Assembly: GCF_000828085.3 (NCBI RefSeq)
Contig: NZ_JXCA02000027.1
Location: 224,483-288,482 of the forward strand
Direction of reading: 5' to 3'
From: Scytonema tolypothrichoides VB-61278
Lineage (GTDB): Bacteria > Cyanobacteriota > Cyanobacteriia > Cyanobacteriales > Nostocaceae
Length of the DNA: 64,000 nt
This document shows, piece after piece, positions 9,703-18,182 of the stretch (its first letter is position 1; each line of letters starts with the position of its first letter). Under the pieces are notes generated by a model. That model ran no database searches, was not told the origin of the DNA, and saw only the letters and a list, made by a program, of their open reading frames with translations. The translations under genes and the position numbers were made by a program.

Positions 9703-10147
9703 GTTAATTTACCTTATCTAGAATTTTAACTCAGGTGGCGATAGAAATTTTTTTAACTGTTGCACTATGTTAGGCATTAGACAGGCATCCGGCAATATAT
9801 ATAATTGTAGTTTACTGAAAACAGCTAAAAATTCTAGGGTAGCAAAAATTAGTGACCATGAGTATTATTTATTTAGGTTGCCTATAGTTTTGAGTTTTAA
9901 GTATTGATGTTTACAGTGCTGCTAGTCTTCAACCAGGGAGCTGTAAGCTGTAGACTATTTATGATTGCGAGACTTTGGCGAAATCTTAGCGCGAGAACGC
10001 AATACTTTTGATAAAAAACGCTTGGCTCGCTTTATTTTGTAACATAATCTATTTTTAGATTCTAATGGCTGTACTTTAATAGCCTAGGCTTATAAAAGTA
10101 GCGTTATTTTTTGTGTATATTACAGATTTTATCAACAAAATGTCGTA
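9703..10147. promoter_or_regulatory. Divergent promoter region, hsp70-like gene / crp-like gene
   Basis: An AT-rich 445-bp gap between divergent genes. No ORF or hairpin of note. Promoters for both genes must lie here, but I could not assign boxes with confidence. Confidence 0.4.
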
Positions 10148-10846
10148 ATGGAAGACCGGTATAGCGTGCAAGCACTTACCAATCCCTTAAGGTACTTGGC
10201 ACCCTTTTTTCAAGGGTTACCAGAAACCGTTGTAGAACAAGCACTTACTCATCTGGTAACCCGCACTCATCCAGCTAATCAGGTGATTTTGTTAGAGAAT
10301 GATTGGGGTGGCTCCGTATATTTTATAGCTCAAGGATGGGTTAAAATACGCACATATAATCTGGAAGGCAAAGAAGTCACACTGAATATTCTCGGCCAAG
10401 GAGAATTATTTGGTGAAATGGCAGCTCTTGATGAAGTGCCTCGTTCCACTGATGTTATTACCTTGACTTCTACGATCATTGGTAGTATGCCAGCACAAGA
10501 TTTTGTCAAGTTACTTCAAACAGAACCAATGGCGGGAGTCCGACTGGCGCAGCTGATGGCACGTCGTTTACGGCAAGTAAATCGGCGATTGCGGTTAAGG
10601 GAATCTGACAGTCAATCGCGGGTAGCAGATACGTTATTGTTTTTAGCAGAGGGACAGGGAAAAAAAGGAGACGAGGGAATCAAAATTCCCAATTTACCCC
10701 ACAGGGAATTGAGTAGTTTAAGTGGACTGGCACGGGAAACTGTCACACGAGTCCTGACAAGACTTGAAAAAAAAGGATTGATTAAACGAGAGCAAGAGGT
10801 GATTTGTATTCCCGATTTGTCAGGCTTAGAAAAAATGATCGTTTAA
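10148..10846 (+). CDS. Crp/Fnr family transcriptional regulator
   Basis: A 232-residue regulator. The N-terminal cyclic-nucleotide-binding beta-barrel (about 20-125) has the phosphate-binding-cassette pattern GELFGE (85-90) ... PRS (98-100), which keeps the Arg-Ser pair used to bind cAMP in CRP. A long dimerisation helix follows (about 125-152). The winged helix-turn-helix (about 186-215) contains HRELSSLSGLARETVTRVL. It is not NtcA: the sequence differs throughout the effector domain. The DUF2232 gene starts 30 bp downstream on the same strand, so the two are probably co-transcribed. Ligand and regulon cannot be read from the sequence. Confidence 0.85.
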   Translation: MEDRYSVQALTNPLRYLAPFFQGLPETVVEQALTHLVTRTHPANQVILLENDWGGSVYFIAQGWVKIRTYNLEGKEVTLNILGQGELFGEMAALDEVPRSTDVITLTSTIIGSMPAQDFVKLLQTEPMAGVRLAQLMARRLRQVNRRLRLRESDSQSRVADTLLFLAEGQGKKGDEGIKIPNLPHRELSSLSGLARETVTRVLTRLEKKGLIKREQEVICIPDLSGLEKMIV

Positions 10847-10876
10847 CAGTTCTTCGTTCTTCTCATTTTAACTCCC

Positions 10877-11548
10877 TTGAAATTAATGGTCAGGCAAACA
10901 AAAGACTCTAACAAAAACTCAATGAAGCTGGAAGTGCCGTTAAGAATGGTAGAAACGGCATTTTTAGCAAGCACTGCTAGCTTGATTTGGTTTATTAATT
11001 TTTACCTTCCCTTAGGACCTGTATTACGAATATTTTTTCCTGTGCCGATCGCCCTAGTATACCTTCGTTGGGGCAAACGAGCGGCATGGATGTCAGCAGT
11101 CACATCTGGATTGCTGCTTTTGGTGTTGATGGGACCAGTCCGCAGTCTACTGTTTGTCATCCCCTTTGCCTTTATGGGCGTACTTTTGGGAGCAACATGG
11201 AATCGTCGTATTCCTTGGATTGTTTCCATCTCCTTGGGTGCACTATTGGGCACTATAGGAGTTTTTTTTCGTATATGGTTGATGTCTCTGTTGACTAGTG
11301 AAGACCTTTGGATTTATGTCATCAACCAAGTAACGGATTTGGTTGAGTGGGTTGTTCTCAAACTAGGAATTTTGGTGAGTCCTAGTGTATTTTGGATTCA
11401 AGTGTGGGCGATCGCCTTAATTATCTTCAACAACTTTATCTACTTATTTACAGTACACTTAGCAGCATGGCTGCTATTGGATCGCCTCGGTAACCCCATC
11501 CCCCGTCCTCCACGCTGGGTACAAGTGATTATGGATTATGAATCATAG
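10877..11548 (+). CDS. DUF2232 membrane protein
   Basis: A 223-residue integral membrane protein with about five to six hydrophobic segments (about 25-50, 60-75, 80-100, 110-130, 145-165, 170-200). It resembles the cyanobacterial DUF2232 family, whose function is not known; an ECF-type S-component-like fold has been suggested for related families, but nothing here proves that. It follows the crp-like gene by 30 bp. An alternative start is the internal Met at residue 16. Confidence 0.65.
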   Translation: MKLMVRQTKDSNKNSMKLEVPLRMVETAFLASTASLIWFINFYLPLGPVLRIFFPVPIALVYLRWGKRAAWMSAVTSGLLLLVLMGPVRSLLFVIPFAFMGVLLGATWNRRIPWIVSISLGALLGTIGVFFRIWLMSLLTSEDLWIYVINQVTDLVEWVVLKLGILVSPSVFWIQVWAIALIIFNNFIYLFTVHLAAWLLLDRLGNPIPRPPRWVQVIMDYES

Positions 11549-11550
11549 AA

Positions 11551-11613
11551 CAGGGAACAGGGAACAGGGAACAGGGAACAGGGAACAGGGAACAGGGAAC
11601 AGGGAACAGGGAA
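11551..11613. repeat. Heptamer tandem repeat (CAGGGAA)9
   Basis: Nine perfect copies of CAGGGAA directly after the stop codon of the DUF2232 gene. This is a short tandemly repeated repetitive (STRR) sequence typical of filamentous cyanobacteria. Confidence 0.95.
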
Positions 11614-11685
11614 TAGGGCGGATGATGTTTCTTAAGAGTAAGCGCATTCAAAGGCGTACCACCCGCTTGAAAAAAACACATTTTT

Positions 11686-11738
11686 CCCCTACACCCCTAC
11701 ACCCCTACACCCCTACACCCTTACACCCTTACACCCCT
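11686..11738. repeat. Octamer tandem repeat (CCCCTACA)n
   Basis: Six to seven copies of CCCCTACA, the last two with T replacing a C. A second, unrelated STRR just upstream of the cobT-like start codon. Confidence 0.9.
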
Positions 11739-11752
11739 GTATTTCTTAAATC

Positions 11753-13009
11753 ATGACTAATGACTTTATTCGTATTTATACTCAGATTGACCAAGCCCAG
11801 GAATGGATGAGCAAATATCGCGGTTGTTTACCCGTATTTGCTTGTGTTTTAGGATTTACTGAAACTGGTTTGATTCCTGGAATTTCCGCAGCTGGTCGTA
11901 CTTGTGAGGATAGAAAATACACCGCTTGTGCAGATGCTGAGTTTTTATATTATGGTGCAGAACATAAACCCAAGTATTCTCTACCACCGTTAGCGGCTGG
12001 GGCATCGCCCGTTATTATTTCTCGCGCTGTGGTTGAGGCGCTAAATATTCCAGTTTATTTATTTAATGCTGGTTTACCTCAGTCCCCTGCTGTCCCAGCT
12101 ATTGATTTAGGTGGTCATTATGCTGGGTGTTTAAGTCAAGGCGCTGCTATGGAACTGGCAACGGTACACCACTTGTTCAACCAGGGGCTGGTTTGGGGAG
12201 AACGACTGGGTAGAGAAATCCAAAATCGGTATTTAATTTTGAGCGAGTGTGTTGTAGGAGGAACGACAACCGCCCTAGCAATTTTAACTGGCTTAGGCAT
12301 ACCAGCAGTCGGAAAGGTTAACAGCTCTCACCCAGTTTGCAATCACGCGCAAAAGTGGGCAGTGGTGCAGGCTGGGCTGGAGAAGATGAGGAATAGAGAA
12401 GTTGGAAAAGAGGAAAAAATAGGAGTCAACAAAGGAGAGAGGGAAGGAAACGCTCACTCCCTCATCCCCTCATCTTCCGTAATTGATCCCCTTAAGTTAG
12501 TTGCAGCGGTCGGCGATCCCATGCAAGTTGTAGTCGCTGGGATGGCGATCGCTCTTAGCCGCAGTTGTGGCGTTTTGCTTGCTGGTGGAACACAAATGCT
12601 TGCAGTATATGCTCTCATCAGTGCCATTGCTCAAGTTTACGCCTTGTCCTGGCGACCGGAAGAAGTCGTTATAGGAACAACCCGTTGGGTAGCAGAAGAC
12701 CTGACGGGGGGCACAATTGAACTAGCGCAGCTAGTTGGTCAGAGCAACATAACTGCTGACGGAGTGACTCCACCGCTACTAGCGACTGAACTGAGTTTTG
12801 CTGATTCCCGTTATCCCCAACTTAGAGCCTACGAGCAGGGTTTTGTAAAAGAAGGTGTCGGCGCAGGAGGTGCTTGTATAGCTGCTCATCTAGTCCGAGA
12901 TTGGCAACAACATCAACTTTTGCAAGCAATTGAAGACCAATTAGAGCAATATCAAAACAAGTCAGAATACAGAAGTCACAATGATCCCATGTCTAAAAGC
13001 CAAGGGTAA
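11753..13009 (+). CDS. CobT-like nicotinate mononucleotide-dependent phosphoribosyltransferase (TIGR00303 type)
   Basis: A 418-residue member of the cyanobacterial family related to CobT, which forms the alpha-ribazole phosphate of the cobamide lower ligand from nicotinate mononucleotide and a base. Supporting features are the glycine-rich stretches PVIISRAVVEALNIPVY, CVVGGTTTALAILTGLGIP and VGAGGACIAAHL. Residues about 211-244 (Lys/Glu-rich, then SLIPSSS) look like an insertion compared with the flow of the fold and are encoded by purine-rich then CTCATCCCC-rich DNA like that found between genes elsewhere. Whether it makes cobamide or pseudocobamide ligands cannot be told. Confidence 0.75.
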   Translation: MTNDFIRIYTQIDQAQEWMSKYRGCLPVFACVLGFTETGLIPGISAAGRTCEDRKYTACADAEFLYYGAEHKPKYSLPPLAAGASPVIISRAVVEALNIPVYLFNAGLPQSPAVPAIDLGGHYAGCLSQGAAMELATVHHLFNQGLVWGERLGREIQNRYLILSECVVGGTTTALAILTGLGIPAVGKVNSSHPVCNHAQKWAVVQAGLEKMRNREVGKEEKIGVNKGEREGNAHSLIPSSSVIDPLKLVAAVGDPMQVVVAGMAIALSRSCGVLLAGGTQMLAVYALISAIAQVYALSWRPEEVVIGTTRWVAEDLTGGTIELAQLVGQSNITADGVTPPLLATELSFADSRYPQLRAYEQGFVKEGVGAGGACIAAHLVRDWQQHQLLQAIEDQLEQYQNKSEYRSHNDPMSKSQG

Positions 13010-13143
13010 GAATTTATGTAGCCAAGCACAAAACACGCTGAATTAAAGCGCAAATCGAACAAGAATGCAATGAAATTAGCTAAAAATGGTGTAGAAGCCT
13101 TCAATCTGAGTTGCTATCGTAAGAGTTTTAATTTCTTCGTTGG

Positions 13144-13527
13144 TTAAGAATGAATTCTTTTCAGTAGTAGTTGTTCTTCCAAAGCAGCAATGCGATTGTA
13201 TGCTGCTGTTAATTGGGCTGTCAGCCGTTGGATTTGAATTTCTGGTGTTAAACTTTTCTCTGAGCCTTGAAAATTCGTGCTATCTGGATACATGCCATCT
13301 GTGATGACGTCCTTATGTTCAAGCTCTGAACTGAAACTGCTTTGCCCTTTGAACTGATAGCGCCTTGCTTCGCTATTATCCAGTAAATTATCCTGAGCCT
13401 GTTGTGGTTTCACTAGGCAGCCTTCTGATAAAGCTTGAGAAACTTTACTATCAAGCTGCGAAATGACCTCAGAGAGGGCATCCAGTTTGTTACCCAGAGT
13501 TAGGACCTGCTTTTGTAATGGCTCCAT
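13144..13527 (-). CDS. Hypothetical coiled-coil protein
   Basis: A 127-residue soluble protein, not recognised. Residues 1-35 (LQKQVLTLGNKLDALSEVIS...) and 95-125 (IQRLTAQLTAAYNRIAALEEQL) have heptad patterns and should form coiled coils; the middle is polar and probably disordered. It converges with the cobT-like gene across about 135 bp. The regular heptads argue that it is a real gene. Confidence 0.55.
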   Translation of the reverse strand: MEPLQKQVLTLGNKLDALSEVISQLDSKVSQALSEGCLVKPQQAQDNLLDNSEARRYQFKGQSSFSSELEHKDVITDGMYPDSTNFQGSEKSLTPEIQIQRLTAQLTAAYNRIAALEEQLLLKRIHS

Positions 13528-14209
13528 TTAATACCCTCATCCGCTTACTTTCTCTATAGTATTCAATCTATGGACTAGGTTAACTATACTTATGATTTTT
13601 TTAACTTTTAATATGTTCTGTTGAAATGCAATACTTAAATTATTAATTGTAAATATATCTACATATTTTATACAAGTCTTAGTCCAAATTTTCTTGAGAA
13701 AAATTAATTTTGCGGATGTTCTTTGAGAAATACTTGCGAGCCACGTTTTCTGAGTGCTGGATTGCACAAGTTCCCAACGAATAACAACTTCTTTACATTG
13801 TTTCACATGGGGTTTGCAGGGGCTTAGAAACAGCGCTCTATTACGCTTGTTTGCAAAGGGCTAGTAGCGCTGGGCGTTCGTCAAAAGTCAAAAGTCAAAA
13901 GGCTTATACTGTAAGCTTTTTGTTGATTGAAAATGGTAGCCTTATTTACGCCGTGCTGTACTAGTTAGATGATCTTAAAGAAAAACGTTGCGAATTTCTC
14001 AAATGCTGTATTTAGTGCTGAATGTGTAGAAACCTCAAGCTAATCGTCGTGTTAAGTTCTTAGTAAACCTCTGGTGATAAATGCCCTGGATTAAGCGACA
14101 AAAACCTGTTTTTTGCCATAAATCAATTCACGATGTCAAACCTTTACCTCAACGCTTTTGATTTTAGGGACTGTAAAACAAAAAGTGAGAGACTCCGTAC
14201 TCAATACTG
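13528..14209. other. Long AT-rich non-coding stretch
   Basis: No convincing gene. An open frame on the minus strand (13537-13806) is AT-driven and lacks features. At about 13876-13905 there are AGTCAAA heptamers followed by a short hairpin GCTTA...TAAGC with a T-run. Confidence 0.45.
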
Positions 14210-14352
14210 GCTGTTTCTGTGAATAATTACTTAGGTAAAAGTTTACTAATAACTTACGGTGATTCGCGCGGGAGACTGAAAGCCCCCCAGGAGCAGGCAC
14301 TATGTGCCAAACTCCGTTCTTTAGACCGGGGATGAAAGACGACCCGGGAAAT
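14210..14352 (-). ncRNA. Hairpin-rich tail downstream of the RHH gene, possible IS-end RNA
   Basis: Reading on the minus strand from the RHH stop codon there are a GGGAAAT/ATTTCCC hairpin overlapping the stop (about 14344-14362), a GGCAC/GTGCC hairpin and GC-rich blocks ending near 14265. This resembles the structured right ends of IS200/IS605-type elements, but no transposase gene is attached. Tentative. Confidence 0.3.
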
Positions 14353-14502
14353 TCATTTCCCGCCAAGCTTTTTCTTTAGTGAACGTACTAGCTCTCTTAG
14401 TACGTCAGATTGAGTTCTGTCTTCTTGCTCACAGTACTGAAGCAAGATATCTTTTTCGTGTTCCGGGATTTGGAAAGTTATATAGCTCTTGGGTTTAGGC
14501 AT
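14353..14502 (-). CDS. Short ribbon-helix-helix (CopG/Arc-like) protein
   Basis: A 49-residue gene. The product starts MPKPKSYITFQIPEHEKD and ends VRSLKKKLGGK. The pattern is that of a ribbon-helix-helix DNA-binding protein: a beta strand (SYITFQIP), helix A (EKDILLQYCEQ), a turn (DRTQSD) and helix B (VLRELVRSLKK). Such proteins bind DNA as dimers and often serve as autorepressors or antitoxins. No toxin partner is adjacent. The gene lies between two paired hairpins upstream (14536-14579) and GC-rich hairpins downstream, so it may belong to a small mobile element. Confidence 0.6.
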   Translation of the reverse strand: MPKPKSYITFQIPEHEKDILLQYCEQEDRTQSDVLRELVRSLKKKLGGK

Positions 14503-14535
14503 TTACGATATACCAGAATAGGTGGTATAGTAATA

Positions 14536-14579
14536 TTATCAGGATGTTCCTGATAACTCAACTGGATGTTCTAGTTGAG
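14536..14579. repeat. Two adjacent hairpins with the same loop sequence
   Basis: TTATCAGG-ATGTT-CCTGATAA (14536-14556) is followed directly by CTCAACT-...-AGTTGAG (14557-14579). Both loops carry GATGTTC. They sit about 35 bp upstream of the RHH start codon and could be an operator pair or a transposon end. Confidence 0.5.
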
Positions 14580-14616
14580 GCTTAAAAACAAGTTGCTAAT
14601 AGCGAGAAAAAAGCAA

Positions 14617-14853
14617 CCACTGAAGTTCTATCTATCTATAGAGGGCTACGCGAAATCTTGCCAGAGGTAAAGACTGTAATGGTCGTGGTTGATAGATAGT
14701 ATGGGGTATTGGCAGTCCCCAGAGTTTCGACTCTCCCCTAATACTACCGTGAGGTAGTTCCAGAAACGGTAGGGGGTAACTCCATGAATACAGTTCCACG
14801 GGGAATTGGGCTAGATGGGAGAATCTCCGTGGCTTTAGCCCGGAGAGTGTCAA
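14617..14853 (+). ncRNA. Structured RNA resembling a standalone HEARO / omega RNA
   Basis: About 237 nt with many consistent helices: 14628-14636 with 14691-14699 (9 bp); 14702-14706 with 14717-14721; AGAGT-UUCG-ACTCT (14721-14734); 14735-14739 with 14771-14775, enclosing CTACC-GTGA-GGTAG (14744-14757, GNRA loop); and 14796-14804 with 14824-14832 (9 bp, one G-U). GGGCTA (14808-14813) in the last loop pairs with TAGCCC (14836-14841), giving an H-type pseudoknot. The 3' end reads GAGAGTGTCAA. From memory this layout and end fit HEARO, the guide RNA of IscB/IsrB nucleases. No iscB or isrB gene follows, so it would be standalone. The strand is inferred from the family resemblance. Confidence 0.5.
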
Positions 14854-15092
14854 ATCGGTATCAAATTGAAAAAGGAAATTCCAAATCAAATTGTCAACAA
14901 ACTCTGACAATCAGCTATATTGACTAGTATCACCTAAAAAGAAATATTTTTTCAGATAAAAATAAAAACTATAAATCAACCAACAGAGATATCTTTAACT
15001 CATCCCCTGGAATGGTCTAACTTAATTGTTGCTACACTTAGGTTTGTAAAACTGATACTACTAACACTTTTCCAAGCTAAAAGTTAAAATCA

Positions 15093-16235
15093 ATGGAGCG
15101 ACGGTCTTTTTTGCTAGGTACAAGTACACTCGCACTTTCACAACTGGTTGTTGGGTGTGGTAACAACAAACAGGTGCTAAACGTGGAACTGTTGAAAGGT
15201 TCTATCCCTGGTCAGGTCGTTAATCAATTTAGCCGTTTGCAGCCAAAAGTGCAATTAAAGTTTACTCCTGTAGAGCAATTAGAGGATTTATTTAAAAAAT
15301 TGCAAACTTGGCAGAAGAAAACGAATACCAGTGATGAGGAAGGATGGCGTCGCTTCTTACCATTTGCGAAATCTCAAAAAGTTACCAAAGCTGACTTAGT
15401 CACTTTAGGAGATTACTGGATAAGTTATGCAATTGAGAAGAAACTCATACAACCACTGGATGTGACAAAGATAGAACAGTGGTCTGCTTTGCCCAAAAAA
15501 TGGCAAAAATTGGTAACGCGTAACGACAAAGGTCTTGTCGATTCCAAAGGAAACGTTTGGGCTGTTCCTTACCGTTGGGGTAGTACGGTGATGATTTATC
15601 GTCGAGACAAGTTCCAAGAATTAGGTTGGACACCGAAAGATTGGGGTGATTTATGGAATGAGAAACTGCAAGGACGCATTTCTCTTTTAAATCAACCACG
15701 GGAAGTCATTGGTCTAGTTTTAAAAAAGCTGGGAAAATCTTACAACACAGAAAACTTAGATACAGTTCCAAATTTAGAAAAGGAACTGCAACTATTAAAT
15801 CAACAGGTGAAATTTTATGATTCTACTAGATACTTGGAACCTCTGATTATTGGGGATACTTGGTTAGCAGTTGGTTGGTCAAACGATATCGCGCCATTTC
15901 TTGGACGCTATCCACAACTTGCCACAGTGGTTCCTGACTCAGGAACGGCACTTTCGGCAGATGTATGGGTAACTCCTGTAGGTCAAGATAGGCAATCTTT
16001 GTTATATGAATGGATAAATTTTTGTTTAAAAGGTGACGTTGCTAAAAAAATATCTTTACTGACTAAAACAAATTCACCAATACCTACAAATATTTCTGAT
16101 TCGGATTTTCAACAATCATTACGTAGCCTGTTAGTTATTAATCCTAAAGTTTTTGATAAAAGTGATTTTTTACTGCCTTTATCCCAGCAAACAATGGCTC
16201 AGTATGAATCTTTCTTCGCCAAAATGAAGGGGTGA
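15093..16235 (+). CDS. Extracellular solute-binding lipoprotein (polyamine/iron-type ABC binding protein)
   Basis: A 380-residue protein with a signal sequence that has both a twin-arginine-like start (ERRSFLLG) and a lipobox ending at Cys22 (LVVGCGNN), so it should be an exported lipoprotein. The body matches family 1 binding proteins of the PotD/PotF kind: WAVPYRWGSTVMIYRRDKF (about 152-170) is a typical hinge region, and AVGWSNDIAPFL lies near 265. The ligand is not evident. There are no transporter genes beside it. It begins about 240 bp after the structured RNA and is followed by the nif3 pseudogene. Confidence 0.8.
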   Translation: MERRSFLLGTSTLALSQLVVGCGNNKQVLNVELLKGSIPGQVVNQFSRLQPKVQLKFTPVEQLEDLFKKLQTWQKKTNTSDEEGWRRFLPFAKSQKVTKADLVTLGDYWISYAIEKKLIQPLDVTKIEQWSALPKKWQKLVTRNDKGLVDSKGNVWAVPYRWGSTVMIYRRDKFQELGWTPKDWGDLWNEKLQGRISLLNQPREVIGLVLKKLGKSYNTENLDTVPNLEKELQLLNQQVKFYDSTRYLEPLIIGDTWLAVGWSNDIAPFLGRYPQLATVVPDSGTALSADVWVTPVGQDRQSLLYEWINFCLKGDVAKKISLLTKTNSPIPTNISDSDFQQSLRSLLVINPKVFDKSDFLLPLSQQTMAQYESFFAKMKG

Positions 16236-16275
16236 TCAGGCAATACGGTTGCTGTTAAGGGTTGATCCTCCCTAG

Positions 16276-16294
16276 CCCTCCTTAAAAAGGAGGG
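16276..16294. repeat. CCCTCCTT/AAGGAGGG hairpin (dispersed repeat, possible terminator)
   Basis: An 8-bp perfect hairpin 40 bp after the binding-protein stop codon. A related sequence (ctccttaaaaggagg) lies at about 47517-47532, so it is a dispersed repeat that may also end transcription. Confidence 0.5.
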
Positions 16295-16325
16295 AACTAA
16301 TATCGATCATAATAAGACATTATGA

Positions 16326-17054
16326 ATGATCACTGGAAGCAACTTGATTCTTTTACAAGAAATAGCAGAATTTTTAGACCAATTCTTTGCTGTTGAGCGC
16401 TACTCTCAAGAGGAAAGAGGTGGTGTATATTTGCCTTCAACACGTCCTGTTAGACGTTTGGGCTTGGTACTAGAACCCTGTGCGCAATTACAGGAATGGA
16501 CAAGCACTCAAGATATAGATGCACTATTCTTACATCGTCCTTGGAAACTTGAACCAGGACAACTGTCACCAGATATCGGTGTTATATCTTATCATTTACC
16601 ATTTGATGAGCGCTTGACGTTTTCTTTCAATTCCAGATTGGCACAAGTGTTGGGAATGTCTAGTTTAGAAGTGCTGGGAAACAAAGACGGCAGAGTGATC
16701 GGTATGATTGGAGAGATTCCGACTCAAAGATTTGCCCATTTGTGTCATTGTGTCAAGCAAATATTTGGTGGGTACGAGTAGGTACACGCAGCCCAAAGCG
16801 CTGAAGTTACACGAGTTGCTGTTGTTGGTGCAATGACTGACTCGCTCGTGCGTGAAGCAGCAACTCGCGGTGCTAATGTTTATATTACCGGACAGTTACG
16901 ACAAAGAGCTGAACAAGCATTGCTAGAAACAAAAATTGGTGTCATCGCCGTCGGTCATCGTCGTGGTGAAGTATGGGGTTTACGCGTACTTGCTGGAGTC
17001 CTAAGCGAACGGTGGTCTAGCTTAGAGGGGTTGTGCTTCACCATTCATAATTAA
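16326..17054 (+). pseudogene. Nif3-like dinuclear metal protein gene with one in-frame amber stop
   Basis: Two halves of a Nif3/YbgI-family protein lie in the same frame, separated by a single TAG at 16779-16781. The first half (151 residues) holds LFLHRPW and the central part; the frame then continues from 16782 through VTRVAVVGAMTDSLVREAATRG to ANVYITGQLRQRAE and VIAVGHRRGEVWGLRVLAG, which carry the second metal-site region (GH..GE). Without the TAG the product would be 242 residues, a plausible full length. Family members are widely conserved but their role is poorly defined. It is either a recent pseudogene, a sequencing error, or a site of readthrough or reinitiation at ATG 16833. Confidence 0.8.
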
Positions 17055-17151
17055 GTTATAGCAGGGAACTCTTAACAGGGAACAGGCTTAAAACTCTCTC
17101 AGTGTCTAAGTTTTATGTTGAGTTGACGATTAACCGTCAACCATCAACCGG

Positions 17152-18093
17152 CTAATAATTTTGCTGTTGGAACATAGCCTGAAAGCGCTCATCGTTGCTA
17201 ATTTTGGCAAATTCTGAGTTATTTTTGAGAATTTGCAAGTATTTGTCTGGACACAAATCAATTGCTCGTTGTAAGTTGTTAATTGCCTCTTCTATGTTAT
17301 TTTCTCTGACATAGCAGCGAGCTTTGTTGTACCAGATGGTATCATCGGATGGTTGTAACTCACAAGCGTGTTTGTAGCTGGCGATCGCCTCCGGATAACG
17401 CTGTAATTTTTCCAAAGCTATGCCACGATTGAACCAAGCTTTCTCATTGTTTGCTTGAATTGCAATCAGGCGATCAAAGCTTGCAAGTGCCTTTTGGTAA
17501 CGTCCCCACTCCATCAAATTCATGCCTCGGTTTTGCCAAGCCATTACATTATTGGGGTCAAACTCAATGGCACGGTCGTAACTGTCAAGAGCCTCTTTAT
17601 AATATCCTAACTGTTTAAGGGCATTACCTTTGTTATTCCATGCCCAATATGCGTCTGGTTGCAACTGTAAAGTGCGGTCAAAACTTTTGAGTGCTTTTTC
17701 ATACTGTCCCCAGTCACACAAGACAATACCGCGATTGTGCCAGATACTAGCAGCATGTGGATTCAACTCAAGGGCACAGTCAAAACTGTTGATTGCTTCA
17801 AGGTAGCGTTCTAACTTGCCTAACGCAATCCCCCGATTTTGCCAAACCCAGCAAGTATTCCATTGTAATTTTAGGGTTTGGTTAAAGCAGGCGATCGCAT
17901 CTTCATGCCGACCCAAGGAACCTAGAGCAAAGCCTTTTTGAGATAAGGCTTTTGGATAATCAGGTTTACACCTCAAAGCTTTGTCAAAACTGGCTATTGC
18001 CTCTTCAAACTTTGCTGCTTTGTTCTGGCGTAATCCTTGTTGGAAAAAAAATTCCGCCTCTAGATTCGTAGTCATTTTCATAAAGTTTGGCAT
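17152..18093 (-). CDS. Tetratricopeptide repeat protein
   Basis: A 313-residue protein built almost entirely of TPR units of 34 residues (about eight), from residue 10 to about 285. The repeats are very regular: blocks such as AWNNKGNALKQLGYYKEALDSYDRAIEFDP and WHNRGIVLCDWGQYEKALKSFD. There is no signal peptide, membrane segment or catalytic domain, so it is likely a cytoplasmic scaffold for protein interactions. Partners are unknown. The gene stands alone; it converges with the nif3 pseudogene. Confidence 0.85.
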   Translation of the reverse strand: MPNFMKMTTNLEAEFFFQQGLRQNKAAKFEEAIASFDKALRCKPDYPKALSQKGFALGSLGRHEDAIACFNQTLKLQWNTCWVWQNRGIALGKLERYLEAINSFDCALELNPHAASIWHNRGIVLCDWGQYEKALKSFDRTLQLQPDAYWAWNNKGNALKQLGYYKEALDSYDRAIEFDPNNVMAWQNRGMNLMEWGRYQKALASFDRLIAIQANNEKAWFNRGIALEKLQRYPEAIASYKHACELQPSDDTIWYNKARCYVRENNIEEAINNLQRAIDLCPDKYLQILKNNSEFAKISNDERFQAMFQQQNY

Positions 18094-18182
18094 CCGGCTT
18101 TAGATAGATTATTCTATTCTAGATACTCAAAATAGCATGACTCAACAAAGAGATCCAGTATCTGAAAGACAAAGCTTTATTT

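Noticed and set aside
10148-10846. NtcA (nitrogen regulator) assignment for the Crp/Fnr gene
   Set aside because: The effector domain and helix-turn-helix sequence do not match NtcA; left as an unassigned Crp/Fnr member.
11551-11613. Possible CRISPR array
   Set aside because: Units are 7 bp with no spacers; it is a simple tandem repeat. No CRISPR-like repeat-spacer pattern was seen anywhere in the window.
11538-11756. 72-residue open frame after the DUF2232 gene
   Set aside because: It is made of the heptamer and octamer tandem repeats and has no protein character.
13537-13806. 89-residue open frame upstream of the coiled-coil gene
   Set aside because: AT-driven composition, no ribosome-binding site, no recognisable pattern.
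14632-14910. 92-residue minus-strand open frame
   Set aside because: It is the complement of the structured RNA; the base-pairing explains the sequence better than coding does.
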